Source: Pseudomonadota bacterium
GTDB lineage: Bacteria; Pseudomonadota; Gammaproteobacteria; Pseudomonadales; Oleiphilaceae
Reading direction: 5' to 3'
DNA length: 64,000 nucleotides
Assembly: GCA_002747395.1 (NCBI GenBank)
Contig: PDPE01000025.1
Span: 124,001-188,000 of the forward strand
Shown: positions 28,066 through 36,718 of the stretch, piece after piece
Position numbering within the stretch: position 1 is the first letter of the stretch
How the letters are laid out: each line of letters starts with the position of its first letter
Notes under the pieces: model-generated
Told to the model about the DNA's origin: nothing
Seen by the model: only the letters and a program-made list of their open reading frames with translations
The model's database searches: none
Program-made: the position numbers and the translations under genes

Positions 28066-28093
28066 TGTTGAAAGGCAAATGTTGAAAGGCAAA
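28066..28093. repeat. Perfect 14-bp tandem duplication upstream of the cytochrome c5 gene
   Basis: TGTTGAAAGGCAAA is present twice head to tail. It ends 51 bp before the GTG start and would lie in the mRNA leader if the upstream TATAAT boxes are used. Confidence 0.8.
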
Positions 28094-28144
28094 GCGTTGT
28101 GAAGCAGGGTAGTGGCATGATGGCAAACTGTATAGAGGTGGAAG

Positions 28145-28585
28145 GTGAAACAAATTCTCAGGTTGGTTGCATTGGTAACAGTATTGACAGCTCCTGTTAC
28201 TCTGGCTCCTGTTGCTTCGGCAAGTGTTGATGTCGAGGCAATAAAGGAAAGAATCAAGCCCGTTGGAGAGGTGTGTGTTGAAGGTGACCCCTGTGCCGAT
28301 GCAAGTGCGGCTCCGGTTGCTGCCGCTGCAACGTCCGGTGGCCCGCGTACCGGTGAAGAAATCTACAAGGCGAAGTGTTCTGCCTGTCATATGGTGGGAG
28401 TAGCTGGAGCGCCGGTTTTCGGAAAGGCGGATCAGTGGGCTCCCAGAATTGAAAAAGGCATGGACGCACTGCTTGCCAATGCCATAAGTGGTATTAACGC
28501 AATGCCACCACGAGGTACCTGTAGTGACTGTACCGACGAAGAACTGGAGGGCGTGGTTACATATATGGTGAACTCAAGCAAATAA
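28145..28585 (+). CDS. Cytochrome c5-family protein
   Basis: A 146-residue periplasmic monohaem cytochrome. A Sec signal peptide (about 1-27, ending SASA-type) is followed by an Ala-rich linker and the haem motif CSACH. The distal Met ligand is probably in NAMPPRGTC. The cysteine pair CSDC near the C-terminus is typical of the c5 class. It shuttles electrons between respiratory complexes or to terminal oxidases. The start is GTG with AGGTGGAAG just upstream. It is transcribed alone. Confidence 0.92.
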   Translation: MKQILRLVALVTVLTAPVTLAPVASASVDVEAIKERIKPVGEVCVEGDPCADASAAPVAAAATSGGPRTGEEIYKAKCSACHMVGVAGAPVFGKADQWAPRIEKGMDALLANAISGINAMPPRGTCSDCTDEELEGVVTYMVNSSK

Positions 28586-28728
28586 CCCGCCGGCTTTGTG
28601 TCACCGGCTTGCGGCTCCTTTCGCCCGAACCGGCCATGGAAAGTCGCTGTGATTTGAAAAATAACGGTCATCGTCTATAGTGATATTCAGTGTCAGATAT
28701 TGTTGAGAGTATATTCAGGACATAAGCG

Positions 28729-28992
28729 ATGACCGATGAAGTTTTGTTCCGCGTGATATTACAGGGCTACAAACCGGATAAAGGCACTTATTATGTTGAG
28801 CAGGATCTCGCGAAGCTGTTCAAAATCGAGCCGGCGAAGGCGAAAAAACTGCTGGCCTCCGCACCCTGTACCCTGAAAGACAATCTGTCCGAGGCGTCCG
28901 CGTTAAGGTACAAGGCGGCCGTCGAGCAAACCGGAGCCCGTTGCGAGATTGAGGACAATCGCTATGATTTTTCCGGGCTGAGTATCCAATAG
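28729..28992 (+). CDS. Small protein resembling the ribosomal L7/L12 C-terminal domain
   Basis: An 87-residue cytoplasmic protein of unknown function. The stretch AKKLLASAPCTLKDNLSEASALRYKAAVEQTGARCEIE follows the spacing of the L7/L12 C-terminal domain (helix, AP-x-x-LK, second helix, GA-x-x-EI). It lacks the L7/L12 N-terminal dimer helices and stalk hinge, so it is not a ribosomal L7/L12. The ATG has AGGACA upstream. I infer a fold relation, not a function. Confidence 0.7.
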   Translation: MTDEVLFRVILQGYKPDKGTYYVEQDLAKLFKIEPAKAKKLLASAPCTLKDNLSEASALRYKAAVEQTGARCEIEDNRYDFSGLSIQ

Positions 28993-29222
28993 CCGGTGAT
29001 GCCCGGTGCCGGCGTAATACCCTCTTCCTGGACGGAAATATCCCTGAGCGCTCCCCGCCCCGGCAGGTTTTCGAGCTGGCCCGGTAATGTGGCTCCGTAT
29101 CTCATTGTTCTGTCAATCTGCGACCCTGTCCTGTTCTGCAATCCTGCCCGGGAATATGCGCAGATTATCGCAAAAAAACGTACACTGCCGACTGACCCTG
29201 GTTTTGTTTCGCTGTTTGTGAA

Positions 29223-29477
29223 TCAGGCAGGTGTTGATCTGGCAGGTTGCCCTGTGTCCGATGTCGGGTCTGAACGAGCGGGGCGATTCGCGTTGCCGGT
29301 CTCGATATTGTTACTTTTTTGATCTGACGGAATCGCAGGCTGAAGCGGCTGCCGATCTGTTTCCCGATTGAATAAATGTGTGGTCAACAGGATAATCAGG
29401 CAGGCAGCAAAAACAGCCAGCACGATAAGCGTAGATTTATCTGGAACGACATTGCCGAACTTGAATTTCGTCAGCAT
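29223..29477 (-). CDS. Small single-pass membrane protein, unknown
   Basis: An 84-residue frame with one hydrophobic helix (about 17-36, STLIVLAVFAACLIILLTTH) and a hydrophilic Pro/Asn/Arg-rich tail predicted outside. The longer frame upstream has no protein-like content, so I start at the ATG at 29477, which has a GGTGGGG stretch 11 nt upstream. No family is recognised. It could be a genuine small membrane protein or a chance frame. Confidence 0.45.
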   Translation of the reverse strand: MLTKFKFGNVVPDKSTLIVLAVFAACLIILLTTHLFNRETDRQPLQPAIPSDQKSNNIETGNANRPARSDPTSDTGQPARSTPA

Positions 29478-29804
29478 CGTAATGATTACCCCACCACATT
29501 TTTTACGATCATGTTGATTATACCGTGGCCCGGTTGCAGTTGTTTTTGAACTTGGTAATAAATTGTTAAATGGCGTGACCGGTGTGCGGGATTGTTTCGG
29601 GTTATGTCTGAAACTGTATAAAATGCGTGAGATTTGTAACTGTGACAAGGCGGTTCAGTGTGCCTGGAGGCCTCAAAAGTGTTATATTTGGCGGTCTGGT
29701 ATTGCAGTGTATTCCCTGATTCGGTGAATTAAAACAAACCACTTTTTCGTTTTTTGCCATCACTTCCTGTCCATTACACCTTATTCTCAGAACAATGCAT
29801 ACCC
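29478..29804. other. Divergent intergenic region upstream of the ABC exporter
   Basis: Contains a GTTTC/GAAAC inverted pair (about 29596-29613) directly before a TATAAA box, and AT-rich DNA. No gene or full promoter could be assigned. Confidence 0.4.
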
Positions 29805-31586
29805 ATGATATATAGCTGGAATCGAATAGTTGAAATAGCACTAAGGCATAAGCCACGGCTTGTCAGGGCCAATATCATCGCGATACTTGCCACGGTTGCG
29901 GCTGTACCCGTGCCTTTGTTGTTGCCTCTGCTTGTGGATGAGGTTTTGCTGGACAAGCCGGGTTCTGTGCTACCTTTTATCAATCAATTTGTCCCGGATT
30001 CCATGCAGGTGCCCGCCCTGTATATTTTCTCAATGGTGGTGGTTGCCATTGTTTTGAGGATGATCGCTCTCGGCCTGAATGTCTGGCAATGCAAGCAGTT
30101 TTCCATTGTTGCGAAAGATACGGTGTGCTCGATCCGGTTACATCTGATTGAAAGGCTGAACCGGATATCCATGGCCGAGTATGAAACCCTGGGCAGTGGC
30201 GCCGTCGCCGCCTACTTCATTACCGATCTGGACACGCTGGACAGGTTTCTTGGTAGTACGATCAGTCGCTTTCTTGTTGCCACCCTGACCATTATTGGTA
30301 CCGCAGTCATACTGATCTGGATGCATTGGCAGCTGGCTCTGCTGATTCTTGTGTTTAATCCGGTCGTGATTTATTTCACCACCATACTGGGCAAAAAGGT
30401 CAAAGAACTGAAACGGAAAGAAAATGCGGCCTATCAGGTGTTTCAGCAGTCACTGACGGAAACGCTGGATGCCATTCAGCAGATCCGGGCAGCAAACAGA
30501 GAGCGGCATTATTTATCCCGCCTGGCTGATCAGGTTCAGATTGTGCGCGATAATTCGATCCAATTTGAATGGAAAAGTGATGCGGCCAACCGCATGAGTT
30601 TTATGATGTTCCTGTGCGGGGTAGACATATTTCGGGCGGCAGCAATGTTGACCGTTGTTTTTTCGGATCTGAGTGTCGGAATGATGTTTGCCTTCTTTGG
30701 TTATCTCTGGTTTATGATGGGGCCGGTACAGGAAGTGCTGAATATTCAATACAGTTACTATGGAGCCAGAGCGGCTCTCGAAAGAATCAACACCCTGTTT
30801 TCCCTCAACCTGGAACCGGAATATGAAGCGAAAGCCAATCCCTTCATGGAATCAGACAGTATTTCGGTAACGGCTGAGGATATTCATTTTTATTATGGTG
30901 ATGGTGAAGGAGACGAGATCCTCAAAGGCTTGTCTCTTCATATTCAGCCGGGTGAAAAAGTCGCTCTGGTTGGTGCCAGTGGCGGGGGAAAGTCTACCCT
31001 GGTCCAGGTGATCCTGGGGCTCTATCCGCCGCAATCCGGGTCAATCCGTTTTAACGGGGTTCCTGTGTCAGAAATCGGGCTTGATGTGGTAAGAGAGAAT
31101 GTGTCCACGGTTCTTCAACAACCGGCTTTGTTCAACGATACGGTGAGAAACAACCTGACTCTCGGTCGGGAATTTCCGGAAGAAAAACTGTGGAATGCAT
31201 TGAACATCGCCCAAATGGAAGCAAGGGTGAGGGAATTGCCCGAAGGGCTGGATACGATAGTCGGGCGACAGGGCATCCGGCTTTCCGGTGGGCAAAGGCA
31301 AAGGCTGGCCATCGCCAGAATGGTGCTCTCCAATCCTTCCGTGGTGATTCTGGATGAGGCGACCTCGGCACTGGATGCTGAAACAGAATTCAGACTGCAC
31401 CAGGCATTATCCGAATTTTTACGGGGGCGAACCACTATTATCATCGCCCACAGGCTAAGTGCGGTGAAACAGGCAGACAGGGTATATGTATTTGAAGATG
31501 GCAAAGTGAGCGAAGAAGGGAGTCATGCCCAGTTGATTGCCCAGGGGGGGCTGTATGCGCAGCTTTATGGTGAGCGTCAAAAATAG
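29805..31586 (+). CDS. ABC exporter, fused permease-ATPase (MsbA/multidrug type)
   Basis: A 593-residue half-transporter. Six membrane helices (about 20-300) are followed by an ATPase domain (about 340-590) with Walker A GASGGGKST, Q-loop VLQQPALF, signature RLSGGQRQRLAIAR, Walker B VVILDEATSALD and H-loop IIAHRLS. Homodimers of this layout export lipids, drugs or peptides; the cargo here is unknown. I chose the ATG at 29805, since the segment before it adds nothing hydrophobic or conserved. Its last 32 bp overlap the rhombosortase gene, so the two should be translationally coupled. A G7 tract sits at 31544-31550. Confidence 0.92.
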   Translation: MIYSWNRIVEIALRHKPRLVRANIIAILATVAAVPVPLLLPLLVDEVLLDKPGSVLPFINQFVPDSMQVPALYIFSMVVVAIVLRMIALGLNVWQCKQFSIVAKDTVCSIRLHLIERLNRISMAEYETLGSGAVAAYFITDLDTLDRFLGSTISRFLVATLTIIGTAVILIWMHWQLALLILVFNPVVIYFTTILGKKVKELKRKENAAYQVFQQSLTETLDAIQQIRAANRERHYLSRLADQVQIVRDNSIQFEWKSDAANRMSFMMFLCGVDIFRAAAMLTVVFSDLSVGMMFAFFGYLWFMMGPVQEVLNIQYSYYGARAALERINTLFSLNLEPEYEAKANPFMESDSISVTAEDIHFYYGDGEGDEILKGLSLHIQPGEKVALVGASGGGKSTLVQVILGLYPPQSGSIRFNGVPVSEIGLDVVRENVSTVLQQPALFNDTVRNNLTLGREFPEEKLWNALNIAQMEARVRELPEGLDTIVGRQGIRLSGGQRQRLAIARMVLSNPSVVILDEATSALDAETEFRLHQALSEFLRGRTTIIIAHRLSAVKQADRVYVFEDGKVSEEGSHAQLIAQGGLYAQLYGERQK

Positions 31587-32184
31587 GCTGGCAGCCGGAA
31601 GCGGGTTTCATCCCGCCAATGGCATTGCACTGGTTGTCGCCTTGCTGATGCTTGCGGTTATGGTCAGGCCTGATGGCGCCCGGCAGTCGCTGCGTTTTGA
31701 GCACGCGGAAATAGTGTCCGGATTCGAGTGGTATCGCCTGATCAGCGGGCACTTTGTGCACCTGGGGAGCAATCATCTGATACTCAATGTTATCGGTTGG
31801 CTCCTGATCTGGCGATTGTTTCTTTACGGGCTGTCAGCCTGGCATCTTGTTGGTATTTTGGTTCTTTACCCTTTGACAATTTCCCTGGGGCTGCTTTCCC
31901 TGCATACGATCGACTGGTATGTCGGCTTTTCCGGGGTACTCTACGGCTGCCTGGTATTCGGAATTCTGATTGGCTCCCTGGCCTGGTGGCAGAAAGCTGC
32001 CCTTATTATCGGTATAATCGGTAAAAGTGCCTGTGATGCCTGGCCGGGCGGGAATGCATCAACGGCCGTGCTGATTGGTGGCAATGTGTTGTGGCAGGCG
32101 CATGTGTGGGGTTGTATTGTCGGCATGGGTCATTTTGTGGTCATGCAGTTGCCTGGTATCAGGGTCAGGCCCGGTTGCGATTGA
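31555..32184 (+). CDS. rrtA: Rhombosortase (rhomboid-family intramembrane serine protease)
   Basis: A 209-residue rhomboid-like membrane protease with about six helices. Landmarks of the rhombosortase branch are YRLISGHFVHLGSNHLILN in the second helix, the catalytic Ser in GFSGVLYG, and the catalytic His in QAHVWG. Rhombosortases process proteins bearing a C-terminal GlyGly-CTERM anchor. I saw no such protein in this window. The frame could start at 31555 or at the ATG at 31567; both lie inside the ABC exporter 3' end. The following ankyrin lipoprotein is 71 bp away. Confidence 0.83.
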   Translation: MRSFMVSVKNRLAAGSGFHPANGIALVVALLMLAVMVRPDGARQSLRFEHAEIVSGFEWYRLISGHFVHLGSNHLILNVIGWLLIWRLFLYGLSAWHLVGILVLYPLTISLGLLSLHTIDWYVGFSGVLYGCLVFGILIGSLAWWQKAALIIGIIGKSACDAWPGGNASTAVLIGGNVLWQAHVWGCIVGMGHFVVMQLPGIRVRPGCD

Positions 32185-32255
32185 GTGGGAATACGGCTTT
32201 ATTTTACTTGTTTTTCGGTCAATAATTGACATAACTGGCGATCGTAGAAGAAAAA

Positions 32256-32951
32256 ATGAAAAAAATCATAAAGGTAAGCTCCGGGTTAATGGTTATGCTG
32301 GCTGTGCTCGTCGCTTGCAGCAGCGCACCAAATCGGATGAGTCAAGTGAATCGGCAGCATGCTGTCGTTGGTGGCGGCCCGACGGCGATGATGCGTGCGG
32401 CGGCCAGAGGCGATTTGGAAACGATTCACAACCTGATTGATGCGGGCCACCCGATCAACGCGGCAACATCCGAGGGCTCTGCGCTGAGCCGGGCAATCGA
32501 CAACAGGCAGATGAATGTCGCCATGTATCTGTTAAGTATCGGCGCGAAACCGGATACAGGCATACCCGAGGGCGAGGCATCCCCTCTGATGAAAATGGCG
32601 CGTGACGGTGAAACGCACATGGTCAGGCTGCTGCTTGCCGCCGGGGCCGATGTTGATTATGCCGACAGGAATGGTGATACCGCGCTGGCACAGGCCGCCC
32701 GTCAGGGCAACCTGACAACAGTCAAGGCTTTGCTGGCCGCAGGAGCGGATGTGAATGTGTCTCCTTCCGGGCACTCTTTGTTGATGCATATAGTCAGTAA
32801 CAATGATTTGCTGTTGGCTCAGGTGCTCATCGCAGCGGGAGCGGATATCAACTTCAGGTCTGACGATGGCAAGAGTGCCTTGTCACTTGCGCGGGAAAAA
32901 GGCTATGGAAACATGGAAATGCTTTTGGTGCAGTCGGGTGCGCGGCTGTAG
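32256..32951 (+). CDS. Ankyrin-repeat lipoprotein
   Basis: A 231-residue protein with a lipoprotein signal ending LAVLVAC-SS. Five or six ankyrin repeats fill the rest (about 45-228), for example GDLETIHNLIDAGHPINAA, GETHMVRLLLAAGADVDYA and GNLTTVKALLAAGADVN. It would display a protein-binding surface on the periplasmic face. It stands 85 bp upstream of the first T6SS-associated kinase on the same strand, so it could act with the kinase ectodomain, but no sequence feature proves this. The ATG follows a weak AGAAG. Confidence 0.85.
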   Translation: MKKIIKVSSGLMVMLAVLVACSSAPNRMSQVNRQHAVVGGGPTAMMRAAARGDLETIHNLIDAGHPINAATSEGSALSRAIDNRQMNVAMYLLSIGAKPDTGIPEGEASPLMKMARDGETHMVRLLLAAGADVDYADRNGDTALAQAARQGNLTTVKALLAAGADVNVSPSGHSLLMHIVSNNDLLLAQVLIAAGADINFRSDDGKSALSLAREKGYGNMEMLLVQSGARL

Positions 32952-33036
32952 CCTTTTTGTCTTGTTGTCCATCCCGCTGATGAACCCGGGCCGGATGCGC
33001 TGAAAAACGAACCAAACCCAGTCGGGGCGATATACC

Positions 33037-36000
33037 TTGAGCTTTCCACAAATACCAGGCTATCAGATCAAAGACATCCTCGGGCAGGGAGGAATGGCCA
33101 CGGTTTATCTGGCGATTCAGGATACCTTTGAGAGAGAGGTTGCGCTCAAGGTGATGTTCGATCATCTGGTCAGGGACGAGTCTTATGCCGCCCGCTTTCT
33201 TCGGGAAGCTCGCCTTGTTGCAAAGATGTCGCATCAGAATATTGTGCCGGTACTTGATGTCGGGGTGGCGGGCAATCACCATTATATGGCCATGGAGCAT
33301 TTGCCGGGCGGTGACCTGAAGCAAAAAATGAGGGCGGGGCTCTCTTTGCTTGATTCCGTTCAAATCATTGAAGACGTGGCTCAGGGCCTGAACTATGCCG
33401 GATCCAAAAATCTGGTTCATCGCGATATCAAACCTGAAAATATCCTGTTTCGGGAGGATGGCAGCCCGGTAATCTCCGACTTCGGGATCGCTCGCCAGGC
33501 GGATTCCAAAACCAATATGACCATGACCGGAGCGGTGATTGGTACTCCCCATTATATGAGCCCGGAACAGGCCGAAGGGGTAGAAGTAGATCCTCGCTCG
33601 GACTTGTACTCCCTCGGAATCATTGTGTATGAAATGCTGACCGGGCATGTGCCGTTTCAAGGTGATTCGCCCGTATCCATTGGTATCAAGCATATTACCG
33701 AAGACCCGCCACCCTTACCTCCCCGGGTTGCAGCGTTTCAGGAATTTATCGATATTGCCCTGGCCAAGCACCCGGAAGATCGTTTCCAGACCGGCGCGGA
33801 TTTTGCGGAAGACCTGGGGATGATTGCTGATGGAATGGTTGATGCGGGTGCCACCATTATCATGGCGAAAAGTGATGTGGCGCGCAGTTCCAGAGGTGCG
33901 ACTCGTGCGGCTAAAACGTCGGCTACCAGAAGCAGAACCCGTGCATCCAGAGTGCGTCGAATCGAGTCGGCGCCGGTGCGACCGTCCCGCCTGCGCACGG
34001 TCGCAGTAATCGGGGTGGCGGCCAGTATCCTGGCGGCGGTGGGTGTCATGGTACTTGGCCCTTTGCATACTGAACGGTCGTGGAACAGTCCGTTGCCGAC
34101 CATTGATGCGCCCGAAGCGGAAAGGGTGCCGGATACCGTGTTTGGCAGCAAGGCGGCCAGACTGCTTGAAGAGGCGGAAAAAGCCATGCAGGAGGGTCGC
34201 CTGTATCGGCCTGTACAGGATAATGCACAATACTATCTGACCACCTTGCTGGCGTTGATCCCGGATAACCCTGAGGGGAAGGCCGCTATTGCCCGCCTTT
34301 TTGCCAGATACATTGACTCCGGTCGGACTGCCGTCGAACAAAAGCAGTTGAAGGAAGCCTCCCTGTATCTTAACCATGCCTCTCAAATATCGTTTTATAT
34401 TGATGATCAGGAGTTGAGAGATCAGTATTCAGAGCTGCACCGGGCGTTGAATGTGTACAAACAGAAGGTGCTGATCACTGAAGAAAAAACCAGGCTGATA
34501 AACGACCTGATCAACAGGGGAAACGAGGCTTTGGCAAAAGACGCATTGACTGCGCCCGGCGATAACAATGCCTACGATATATTTCAGCAGGTGCTGGTAG
34601 AAGATCCTGATAATGAAGCCGCCAAATCAGGAATAGAACGAGTGGCCGAGCGTTTCCTGGAGAAAGCAGGGGCCAGGGCAGAAGAAGGTGCCTTTGGAGT
34701 GGCGAAAGCCTTTGTTGCAGCAGCAATCCAGGTAGACCCCGGGCATTCAGGTATCAAGGATGTGCAAGCAGCAATTGCCAAGGCCGAAGAAGCGGAAGCA
34801 CGCAAGTTGCTGAACGCGGAAAACAACCAGTTGGCCGAGCGAGAAAAAGCAAGAAAACTTCGGGAGCTGGAAATAAGGCGTAAACAGAAACAAATCGCAA
34901 AATACCTGGCCGGAGCAGAAAAAATGCTTGCCAGTGGAGCCTTGACAAAGCCGACAGGGAGCAATGCGTTAGAGTTTTACGAAAATGTACTTATCCTGGA
35001 GCCGGCCAATATTGCAGCGCTGCAAGGCAGGGAGAGGGTGGGGCAGGCCCTGATTGCGCAGGCTGACCAGGCAATTGAAGAAAACCGGTTTGAGCTGGCA
35101 AAGGCAAGGCTGCAAGAAACGAGGAAAATTGTTTCCTCCGTTGTTGAGGTCAGCAGAGCGGAAAGAAGGCTGAGAGAGGCAGAAAACAAGGCGAAGCTGA
35201 AGTCTTTGATTGCATCGGGAGAACAGGCCTTGAAAGAGGGCAGGCTGGTGTCTCCTCCCGGAAACAATGCGTTGGAATACTTTGAGCGTGTGTTGGAGGA
35301 AGACCCGGCCAACCTTGGCGCGATACAGGGTAAGGAAAATATTGGAATGCGTTATATTGAGTGGTCACGCAAGGCGATTGCAGGGAAAAATTTCGCACAG
35401 GCTGACAAATACTTGCAGCAGGCGAAGAAAATATCGTCAGCGCAGATTGAAATAGTTACTGTGGAACGCTTGTTAAAAGAAACCAGGCAGACCTCGGACA
35501 AGGTGGAAGCCCTGCTGGCCAGGGCCGAATCAGCCACGAAACGGGGTCGGTTAACCAGGCCGAAAAGTGATAACGCCCTGAGTTATTACCAAATGGCGCT
35601 GGATATGGAACCGCAGAACAAAAAAGCCAAAGACGGCATGAAGATGCTGGAGTCCAGATTCGAAAAGCTGGTAAATCGGGCGATCAGGAACAACAGGTTT
35701 GAGCAGGCGAATCGCTACCTGAACACCTGGAAGACATTTTCAACCGACCCGAACCGGCTTGCCCGATTTTCATCGGCACTAGACCGGGCACGTAATGACT
35801 TCACCGCGCAACAGAAGGTGCTCGCGGAACAGATGGCCAAAGAACGGAAGTTGCAGAAACAAAGAGAACAGAAACAAGGAGAACAAAAAGAACGAAGGGA
35901 ACAAAAAGCACAACAGGAAGTGGCAAAGCGTAATCAAAAAGTGCAGTCGCTTTTCGCTCAGGCTCGTCGTATTGAAGCCGACAGGTTAACAAACGAGAGT

Positions 36001-36603
36001 AATGGCAGGTTGCGCACTATCTATCTGACTATTCTGAGCCTGAACAGCCATTCTGCCAAAGCCCGAAAAGGGCTGAATACCACCAGTGAATTTGAAGCCG
36101 GCCTGGCTCGTCAGGCGATTTTAAATAATAAGCCTGATCAGGCGCGGCGTCATATTTCGGTCATCGAAAAGGTAACTCCGCACTTTTCGGGTATTGCCAG
36201 TCTGAAAGCAGAACTGGAAACGGCATCCGGTGATGAGTTTAACGCTCTGGTTGCTGCGGCACAGACGCGGATCAACACGCCGTATAACAAGCCGGGTTTT
36301 CTGGGCAACAACGACGAAGCGAGGATGGTGTTGGTAAGGGCCTATGAAAATATTGACAGTGCCCGACGTCTCCTGCCCGCTCATGCCTCTGTTTCTGACA
36401 CACTGGATGATCTGGAGAAAAAGTATGCAGTGATCATAAAACTGCTGATCGAAGACGGGGATCTTGAGGAAGCTGAAAAGTTTATCCGTGATACTCGCCA
36501 GTTTGATTGGCGCGGAGATCGGGTGACCGCGCTTGAAAGACAGTTGGCCCGGAAAAAAGCATCAAAAGAAAAAGAATTGCCCAGAGCTATTGGCGCTTTC
36601 TGA
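33037..36603 (+). CDS. Membrane Ser/Thr protein kinase with seven-repeat ectodomain (PpkA-like)
   Basis: 1188 residues. The cytoplasmic kinase domain (about 8-265) is complete: glycine loop GQGGMATVYL, Lys38, Glu57, catalytic Asp130 in HRDIKPEN, Asp148 in DFG, and GTPHYMSPEQ. After a basic linker and one membrane helix (320-342) comes a long periplasmic part with about seven degenerate repeats starting near 376, 487, 622, 724, 825, 971 and 1069, with a theme like GRL-x-x-P-x-x-x-NA-x-x-YY. The start must be TTG: an in-frame stop lies 12 codons upstream, and the next Met is inside the glycine loop. By analogy with PpkA it should phosphorylate Fha and switch on the T6SS. Residues about 930-965 hold a Gln/Lys/Glu-rich repeat. 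Confidence 0.88.
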   Translation: MSFPQIPGYQIKDILGQGGMATVYLAIQDTFEREVALKVMFDHLVRDESYAARFLREARLVAKMSHQNIVPVLDVGVAGNHHYMAMEHLPGGDLKQKMRAGLSLLDSVQIIEDVAQGLNYAGSKNLVHRDIKPENILFREDGSPVISDFGIARQADSKTNMTMTGAVIGTPHYMSPEQAEGVEVDPRSDLYSLGIIVYEMLTGHVPFQGDSPVSIGIKHITEDPPPLPPRVAAFQEFIDIALAKHPEDRFQTGADFAEDLGMIADGMVDAGATIIMAKSDVARSSRGATRAAKTSATRSRTRASRVRRIESAPVRPSRLRTVAVIGVAASILAAVGVMVLGPLHTERSWNSPLPTIDAPEAERVPDTVFGSKAARLLEEAEKAMQEGRLYRPVQDNAQYYLTTLLALIPDNPEGKAAIARLFARYIDSGRTAVEQKQLKEASLYLNHASQISFYIDDQELRDQYSELHRALNVYKQKVLITEEKTRLINDLINRGNEALAKDALTAPGDNNAYDIFQQVLVEDPDNEAAKSGIERVAERFLEKAGARAEEGAFGVAKAFVAAAIQVDPGHSGIKDVQAAIAKAEEAEARKLLNAENNQLAEREKARKLRELEIRRKQKQIAKYLAGAEKMLASGALTKPTGSNALEFYENVLILEPANIAALQGRERVGQALIAQADQAIEENRFELAKARLQETRKIVSSVVEVSRAERRLREAENKAKLKSLIASGEQALKEGRLVSPPGNNALEYFERVLEEDPANLGAIQGKENIGMRYIEWSRKAIAGKNFAQADKYLQQAKKISSAQIEIVTVERLLKETRQTSDKVEALLARAESATKRGRLTRPKSDNALSYYQMALDMEPQNKKAKDGMKMLESRFEKLVNRAIRNNRFEQANRYLNTWKTFSTDPNRLARFSSALDRARNDFTAQQKVLAEQMAKERKLQKQREQKQGEQKERREQKAQQEVAKRNQKVQSLFAQARRIEADRLTNESNGRLRTIYLTILSLNSHSAKARKGLNTTSEFEAGLARQAILNNKPDQARRHISVIEKVTPHFSGIASLKAELETASGDEFNALVAAAQTRINTPYNKPGFLGNNDEARMVLVRAYENIDSARRLLPAHASVSDTLDDLEKKYAVIIKLLIEDGDLEEAEKFIRDTRQFDWRGDRVTALERQLARKKASKEKELPRAIGAF
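35854..35898 (+). repeat. 15-bp in-frame repeat inside the first kinase gene
   Basis: CAGAAACAAAGAGAA and CAGAAACAAGGAGAA are adjacent, with a decayed third unit. They encode QKQRE, QKQGE and QKERR in the coiled-coil linker between repeat units five and six of the ectodomain. Confidence 0.75.
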
Positions 36604-36674
36604 TTATAACGAAAACTCAACAGCCCCGGTGTGCCTGACAATCTGAAAGATAACTGTTTACTCCTCTCACGGAG

Positions 36675-36703
36675 GCGTTAGCAGGTACTTTAGCGTTAGC
36701 AGG
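36675..36703. repeat. 11-bp direct repeat, 18-bp period
   Basis: GCGTTAGCAGG occurs at 36675-36685 and 36693-36703 between the convergent first kinase and outer membrane protein genes. Function unknown. Confidence 0.6.
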
Positions 36704-36718
36704 CTTTAAGCACCCCTG

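Larger units (their letters stand above)
27598..28144. other. Divergent lon-cytochrome c5 intergenic region
   Basis: 547 bp containing, from left, a sigma32-like promoter for the protease, palindromic ACCGGT repeats (27692-27707), two TATAAT boxes facing the cytochrome gene (27949-27954 and 27982-27987) without good -35 partners, and a perfect 14-bp tandem duplication. No gene was recognised. Confidence 0.6.

Noticed and set aside
28996..29322. 108-residue frame after the L7/L12-like gene
   Set aside because: Composition and lack of ribosome site suggest chance; it overlaps the small membrane protein on the other strand.
32226..32231. TTGACA before the ankyrin lipoprotein gene as -35
   Set aside because: No -10-like hexamer at 16-18 bp; the gene start is only 25 bp away.
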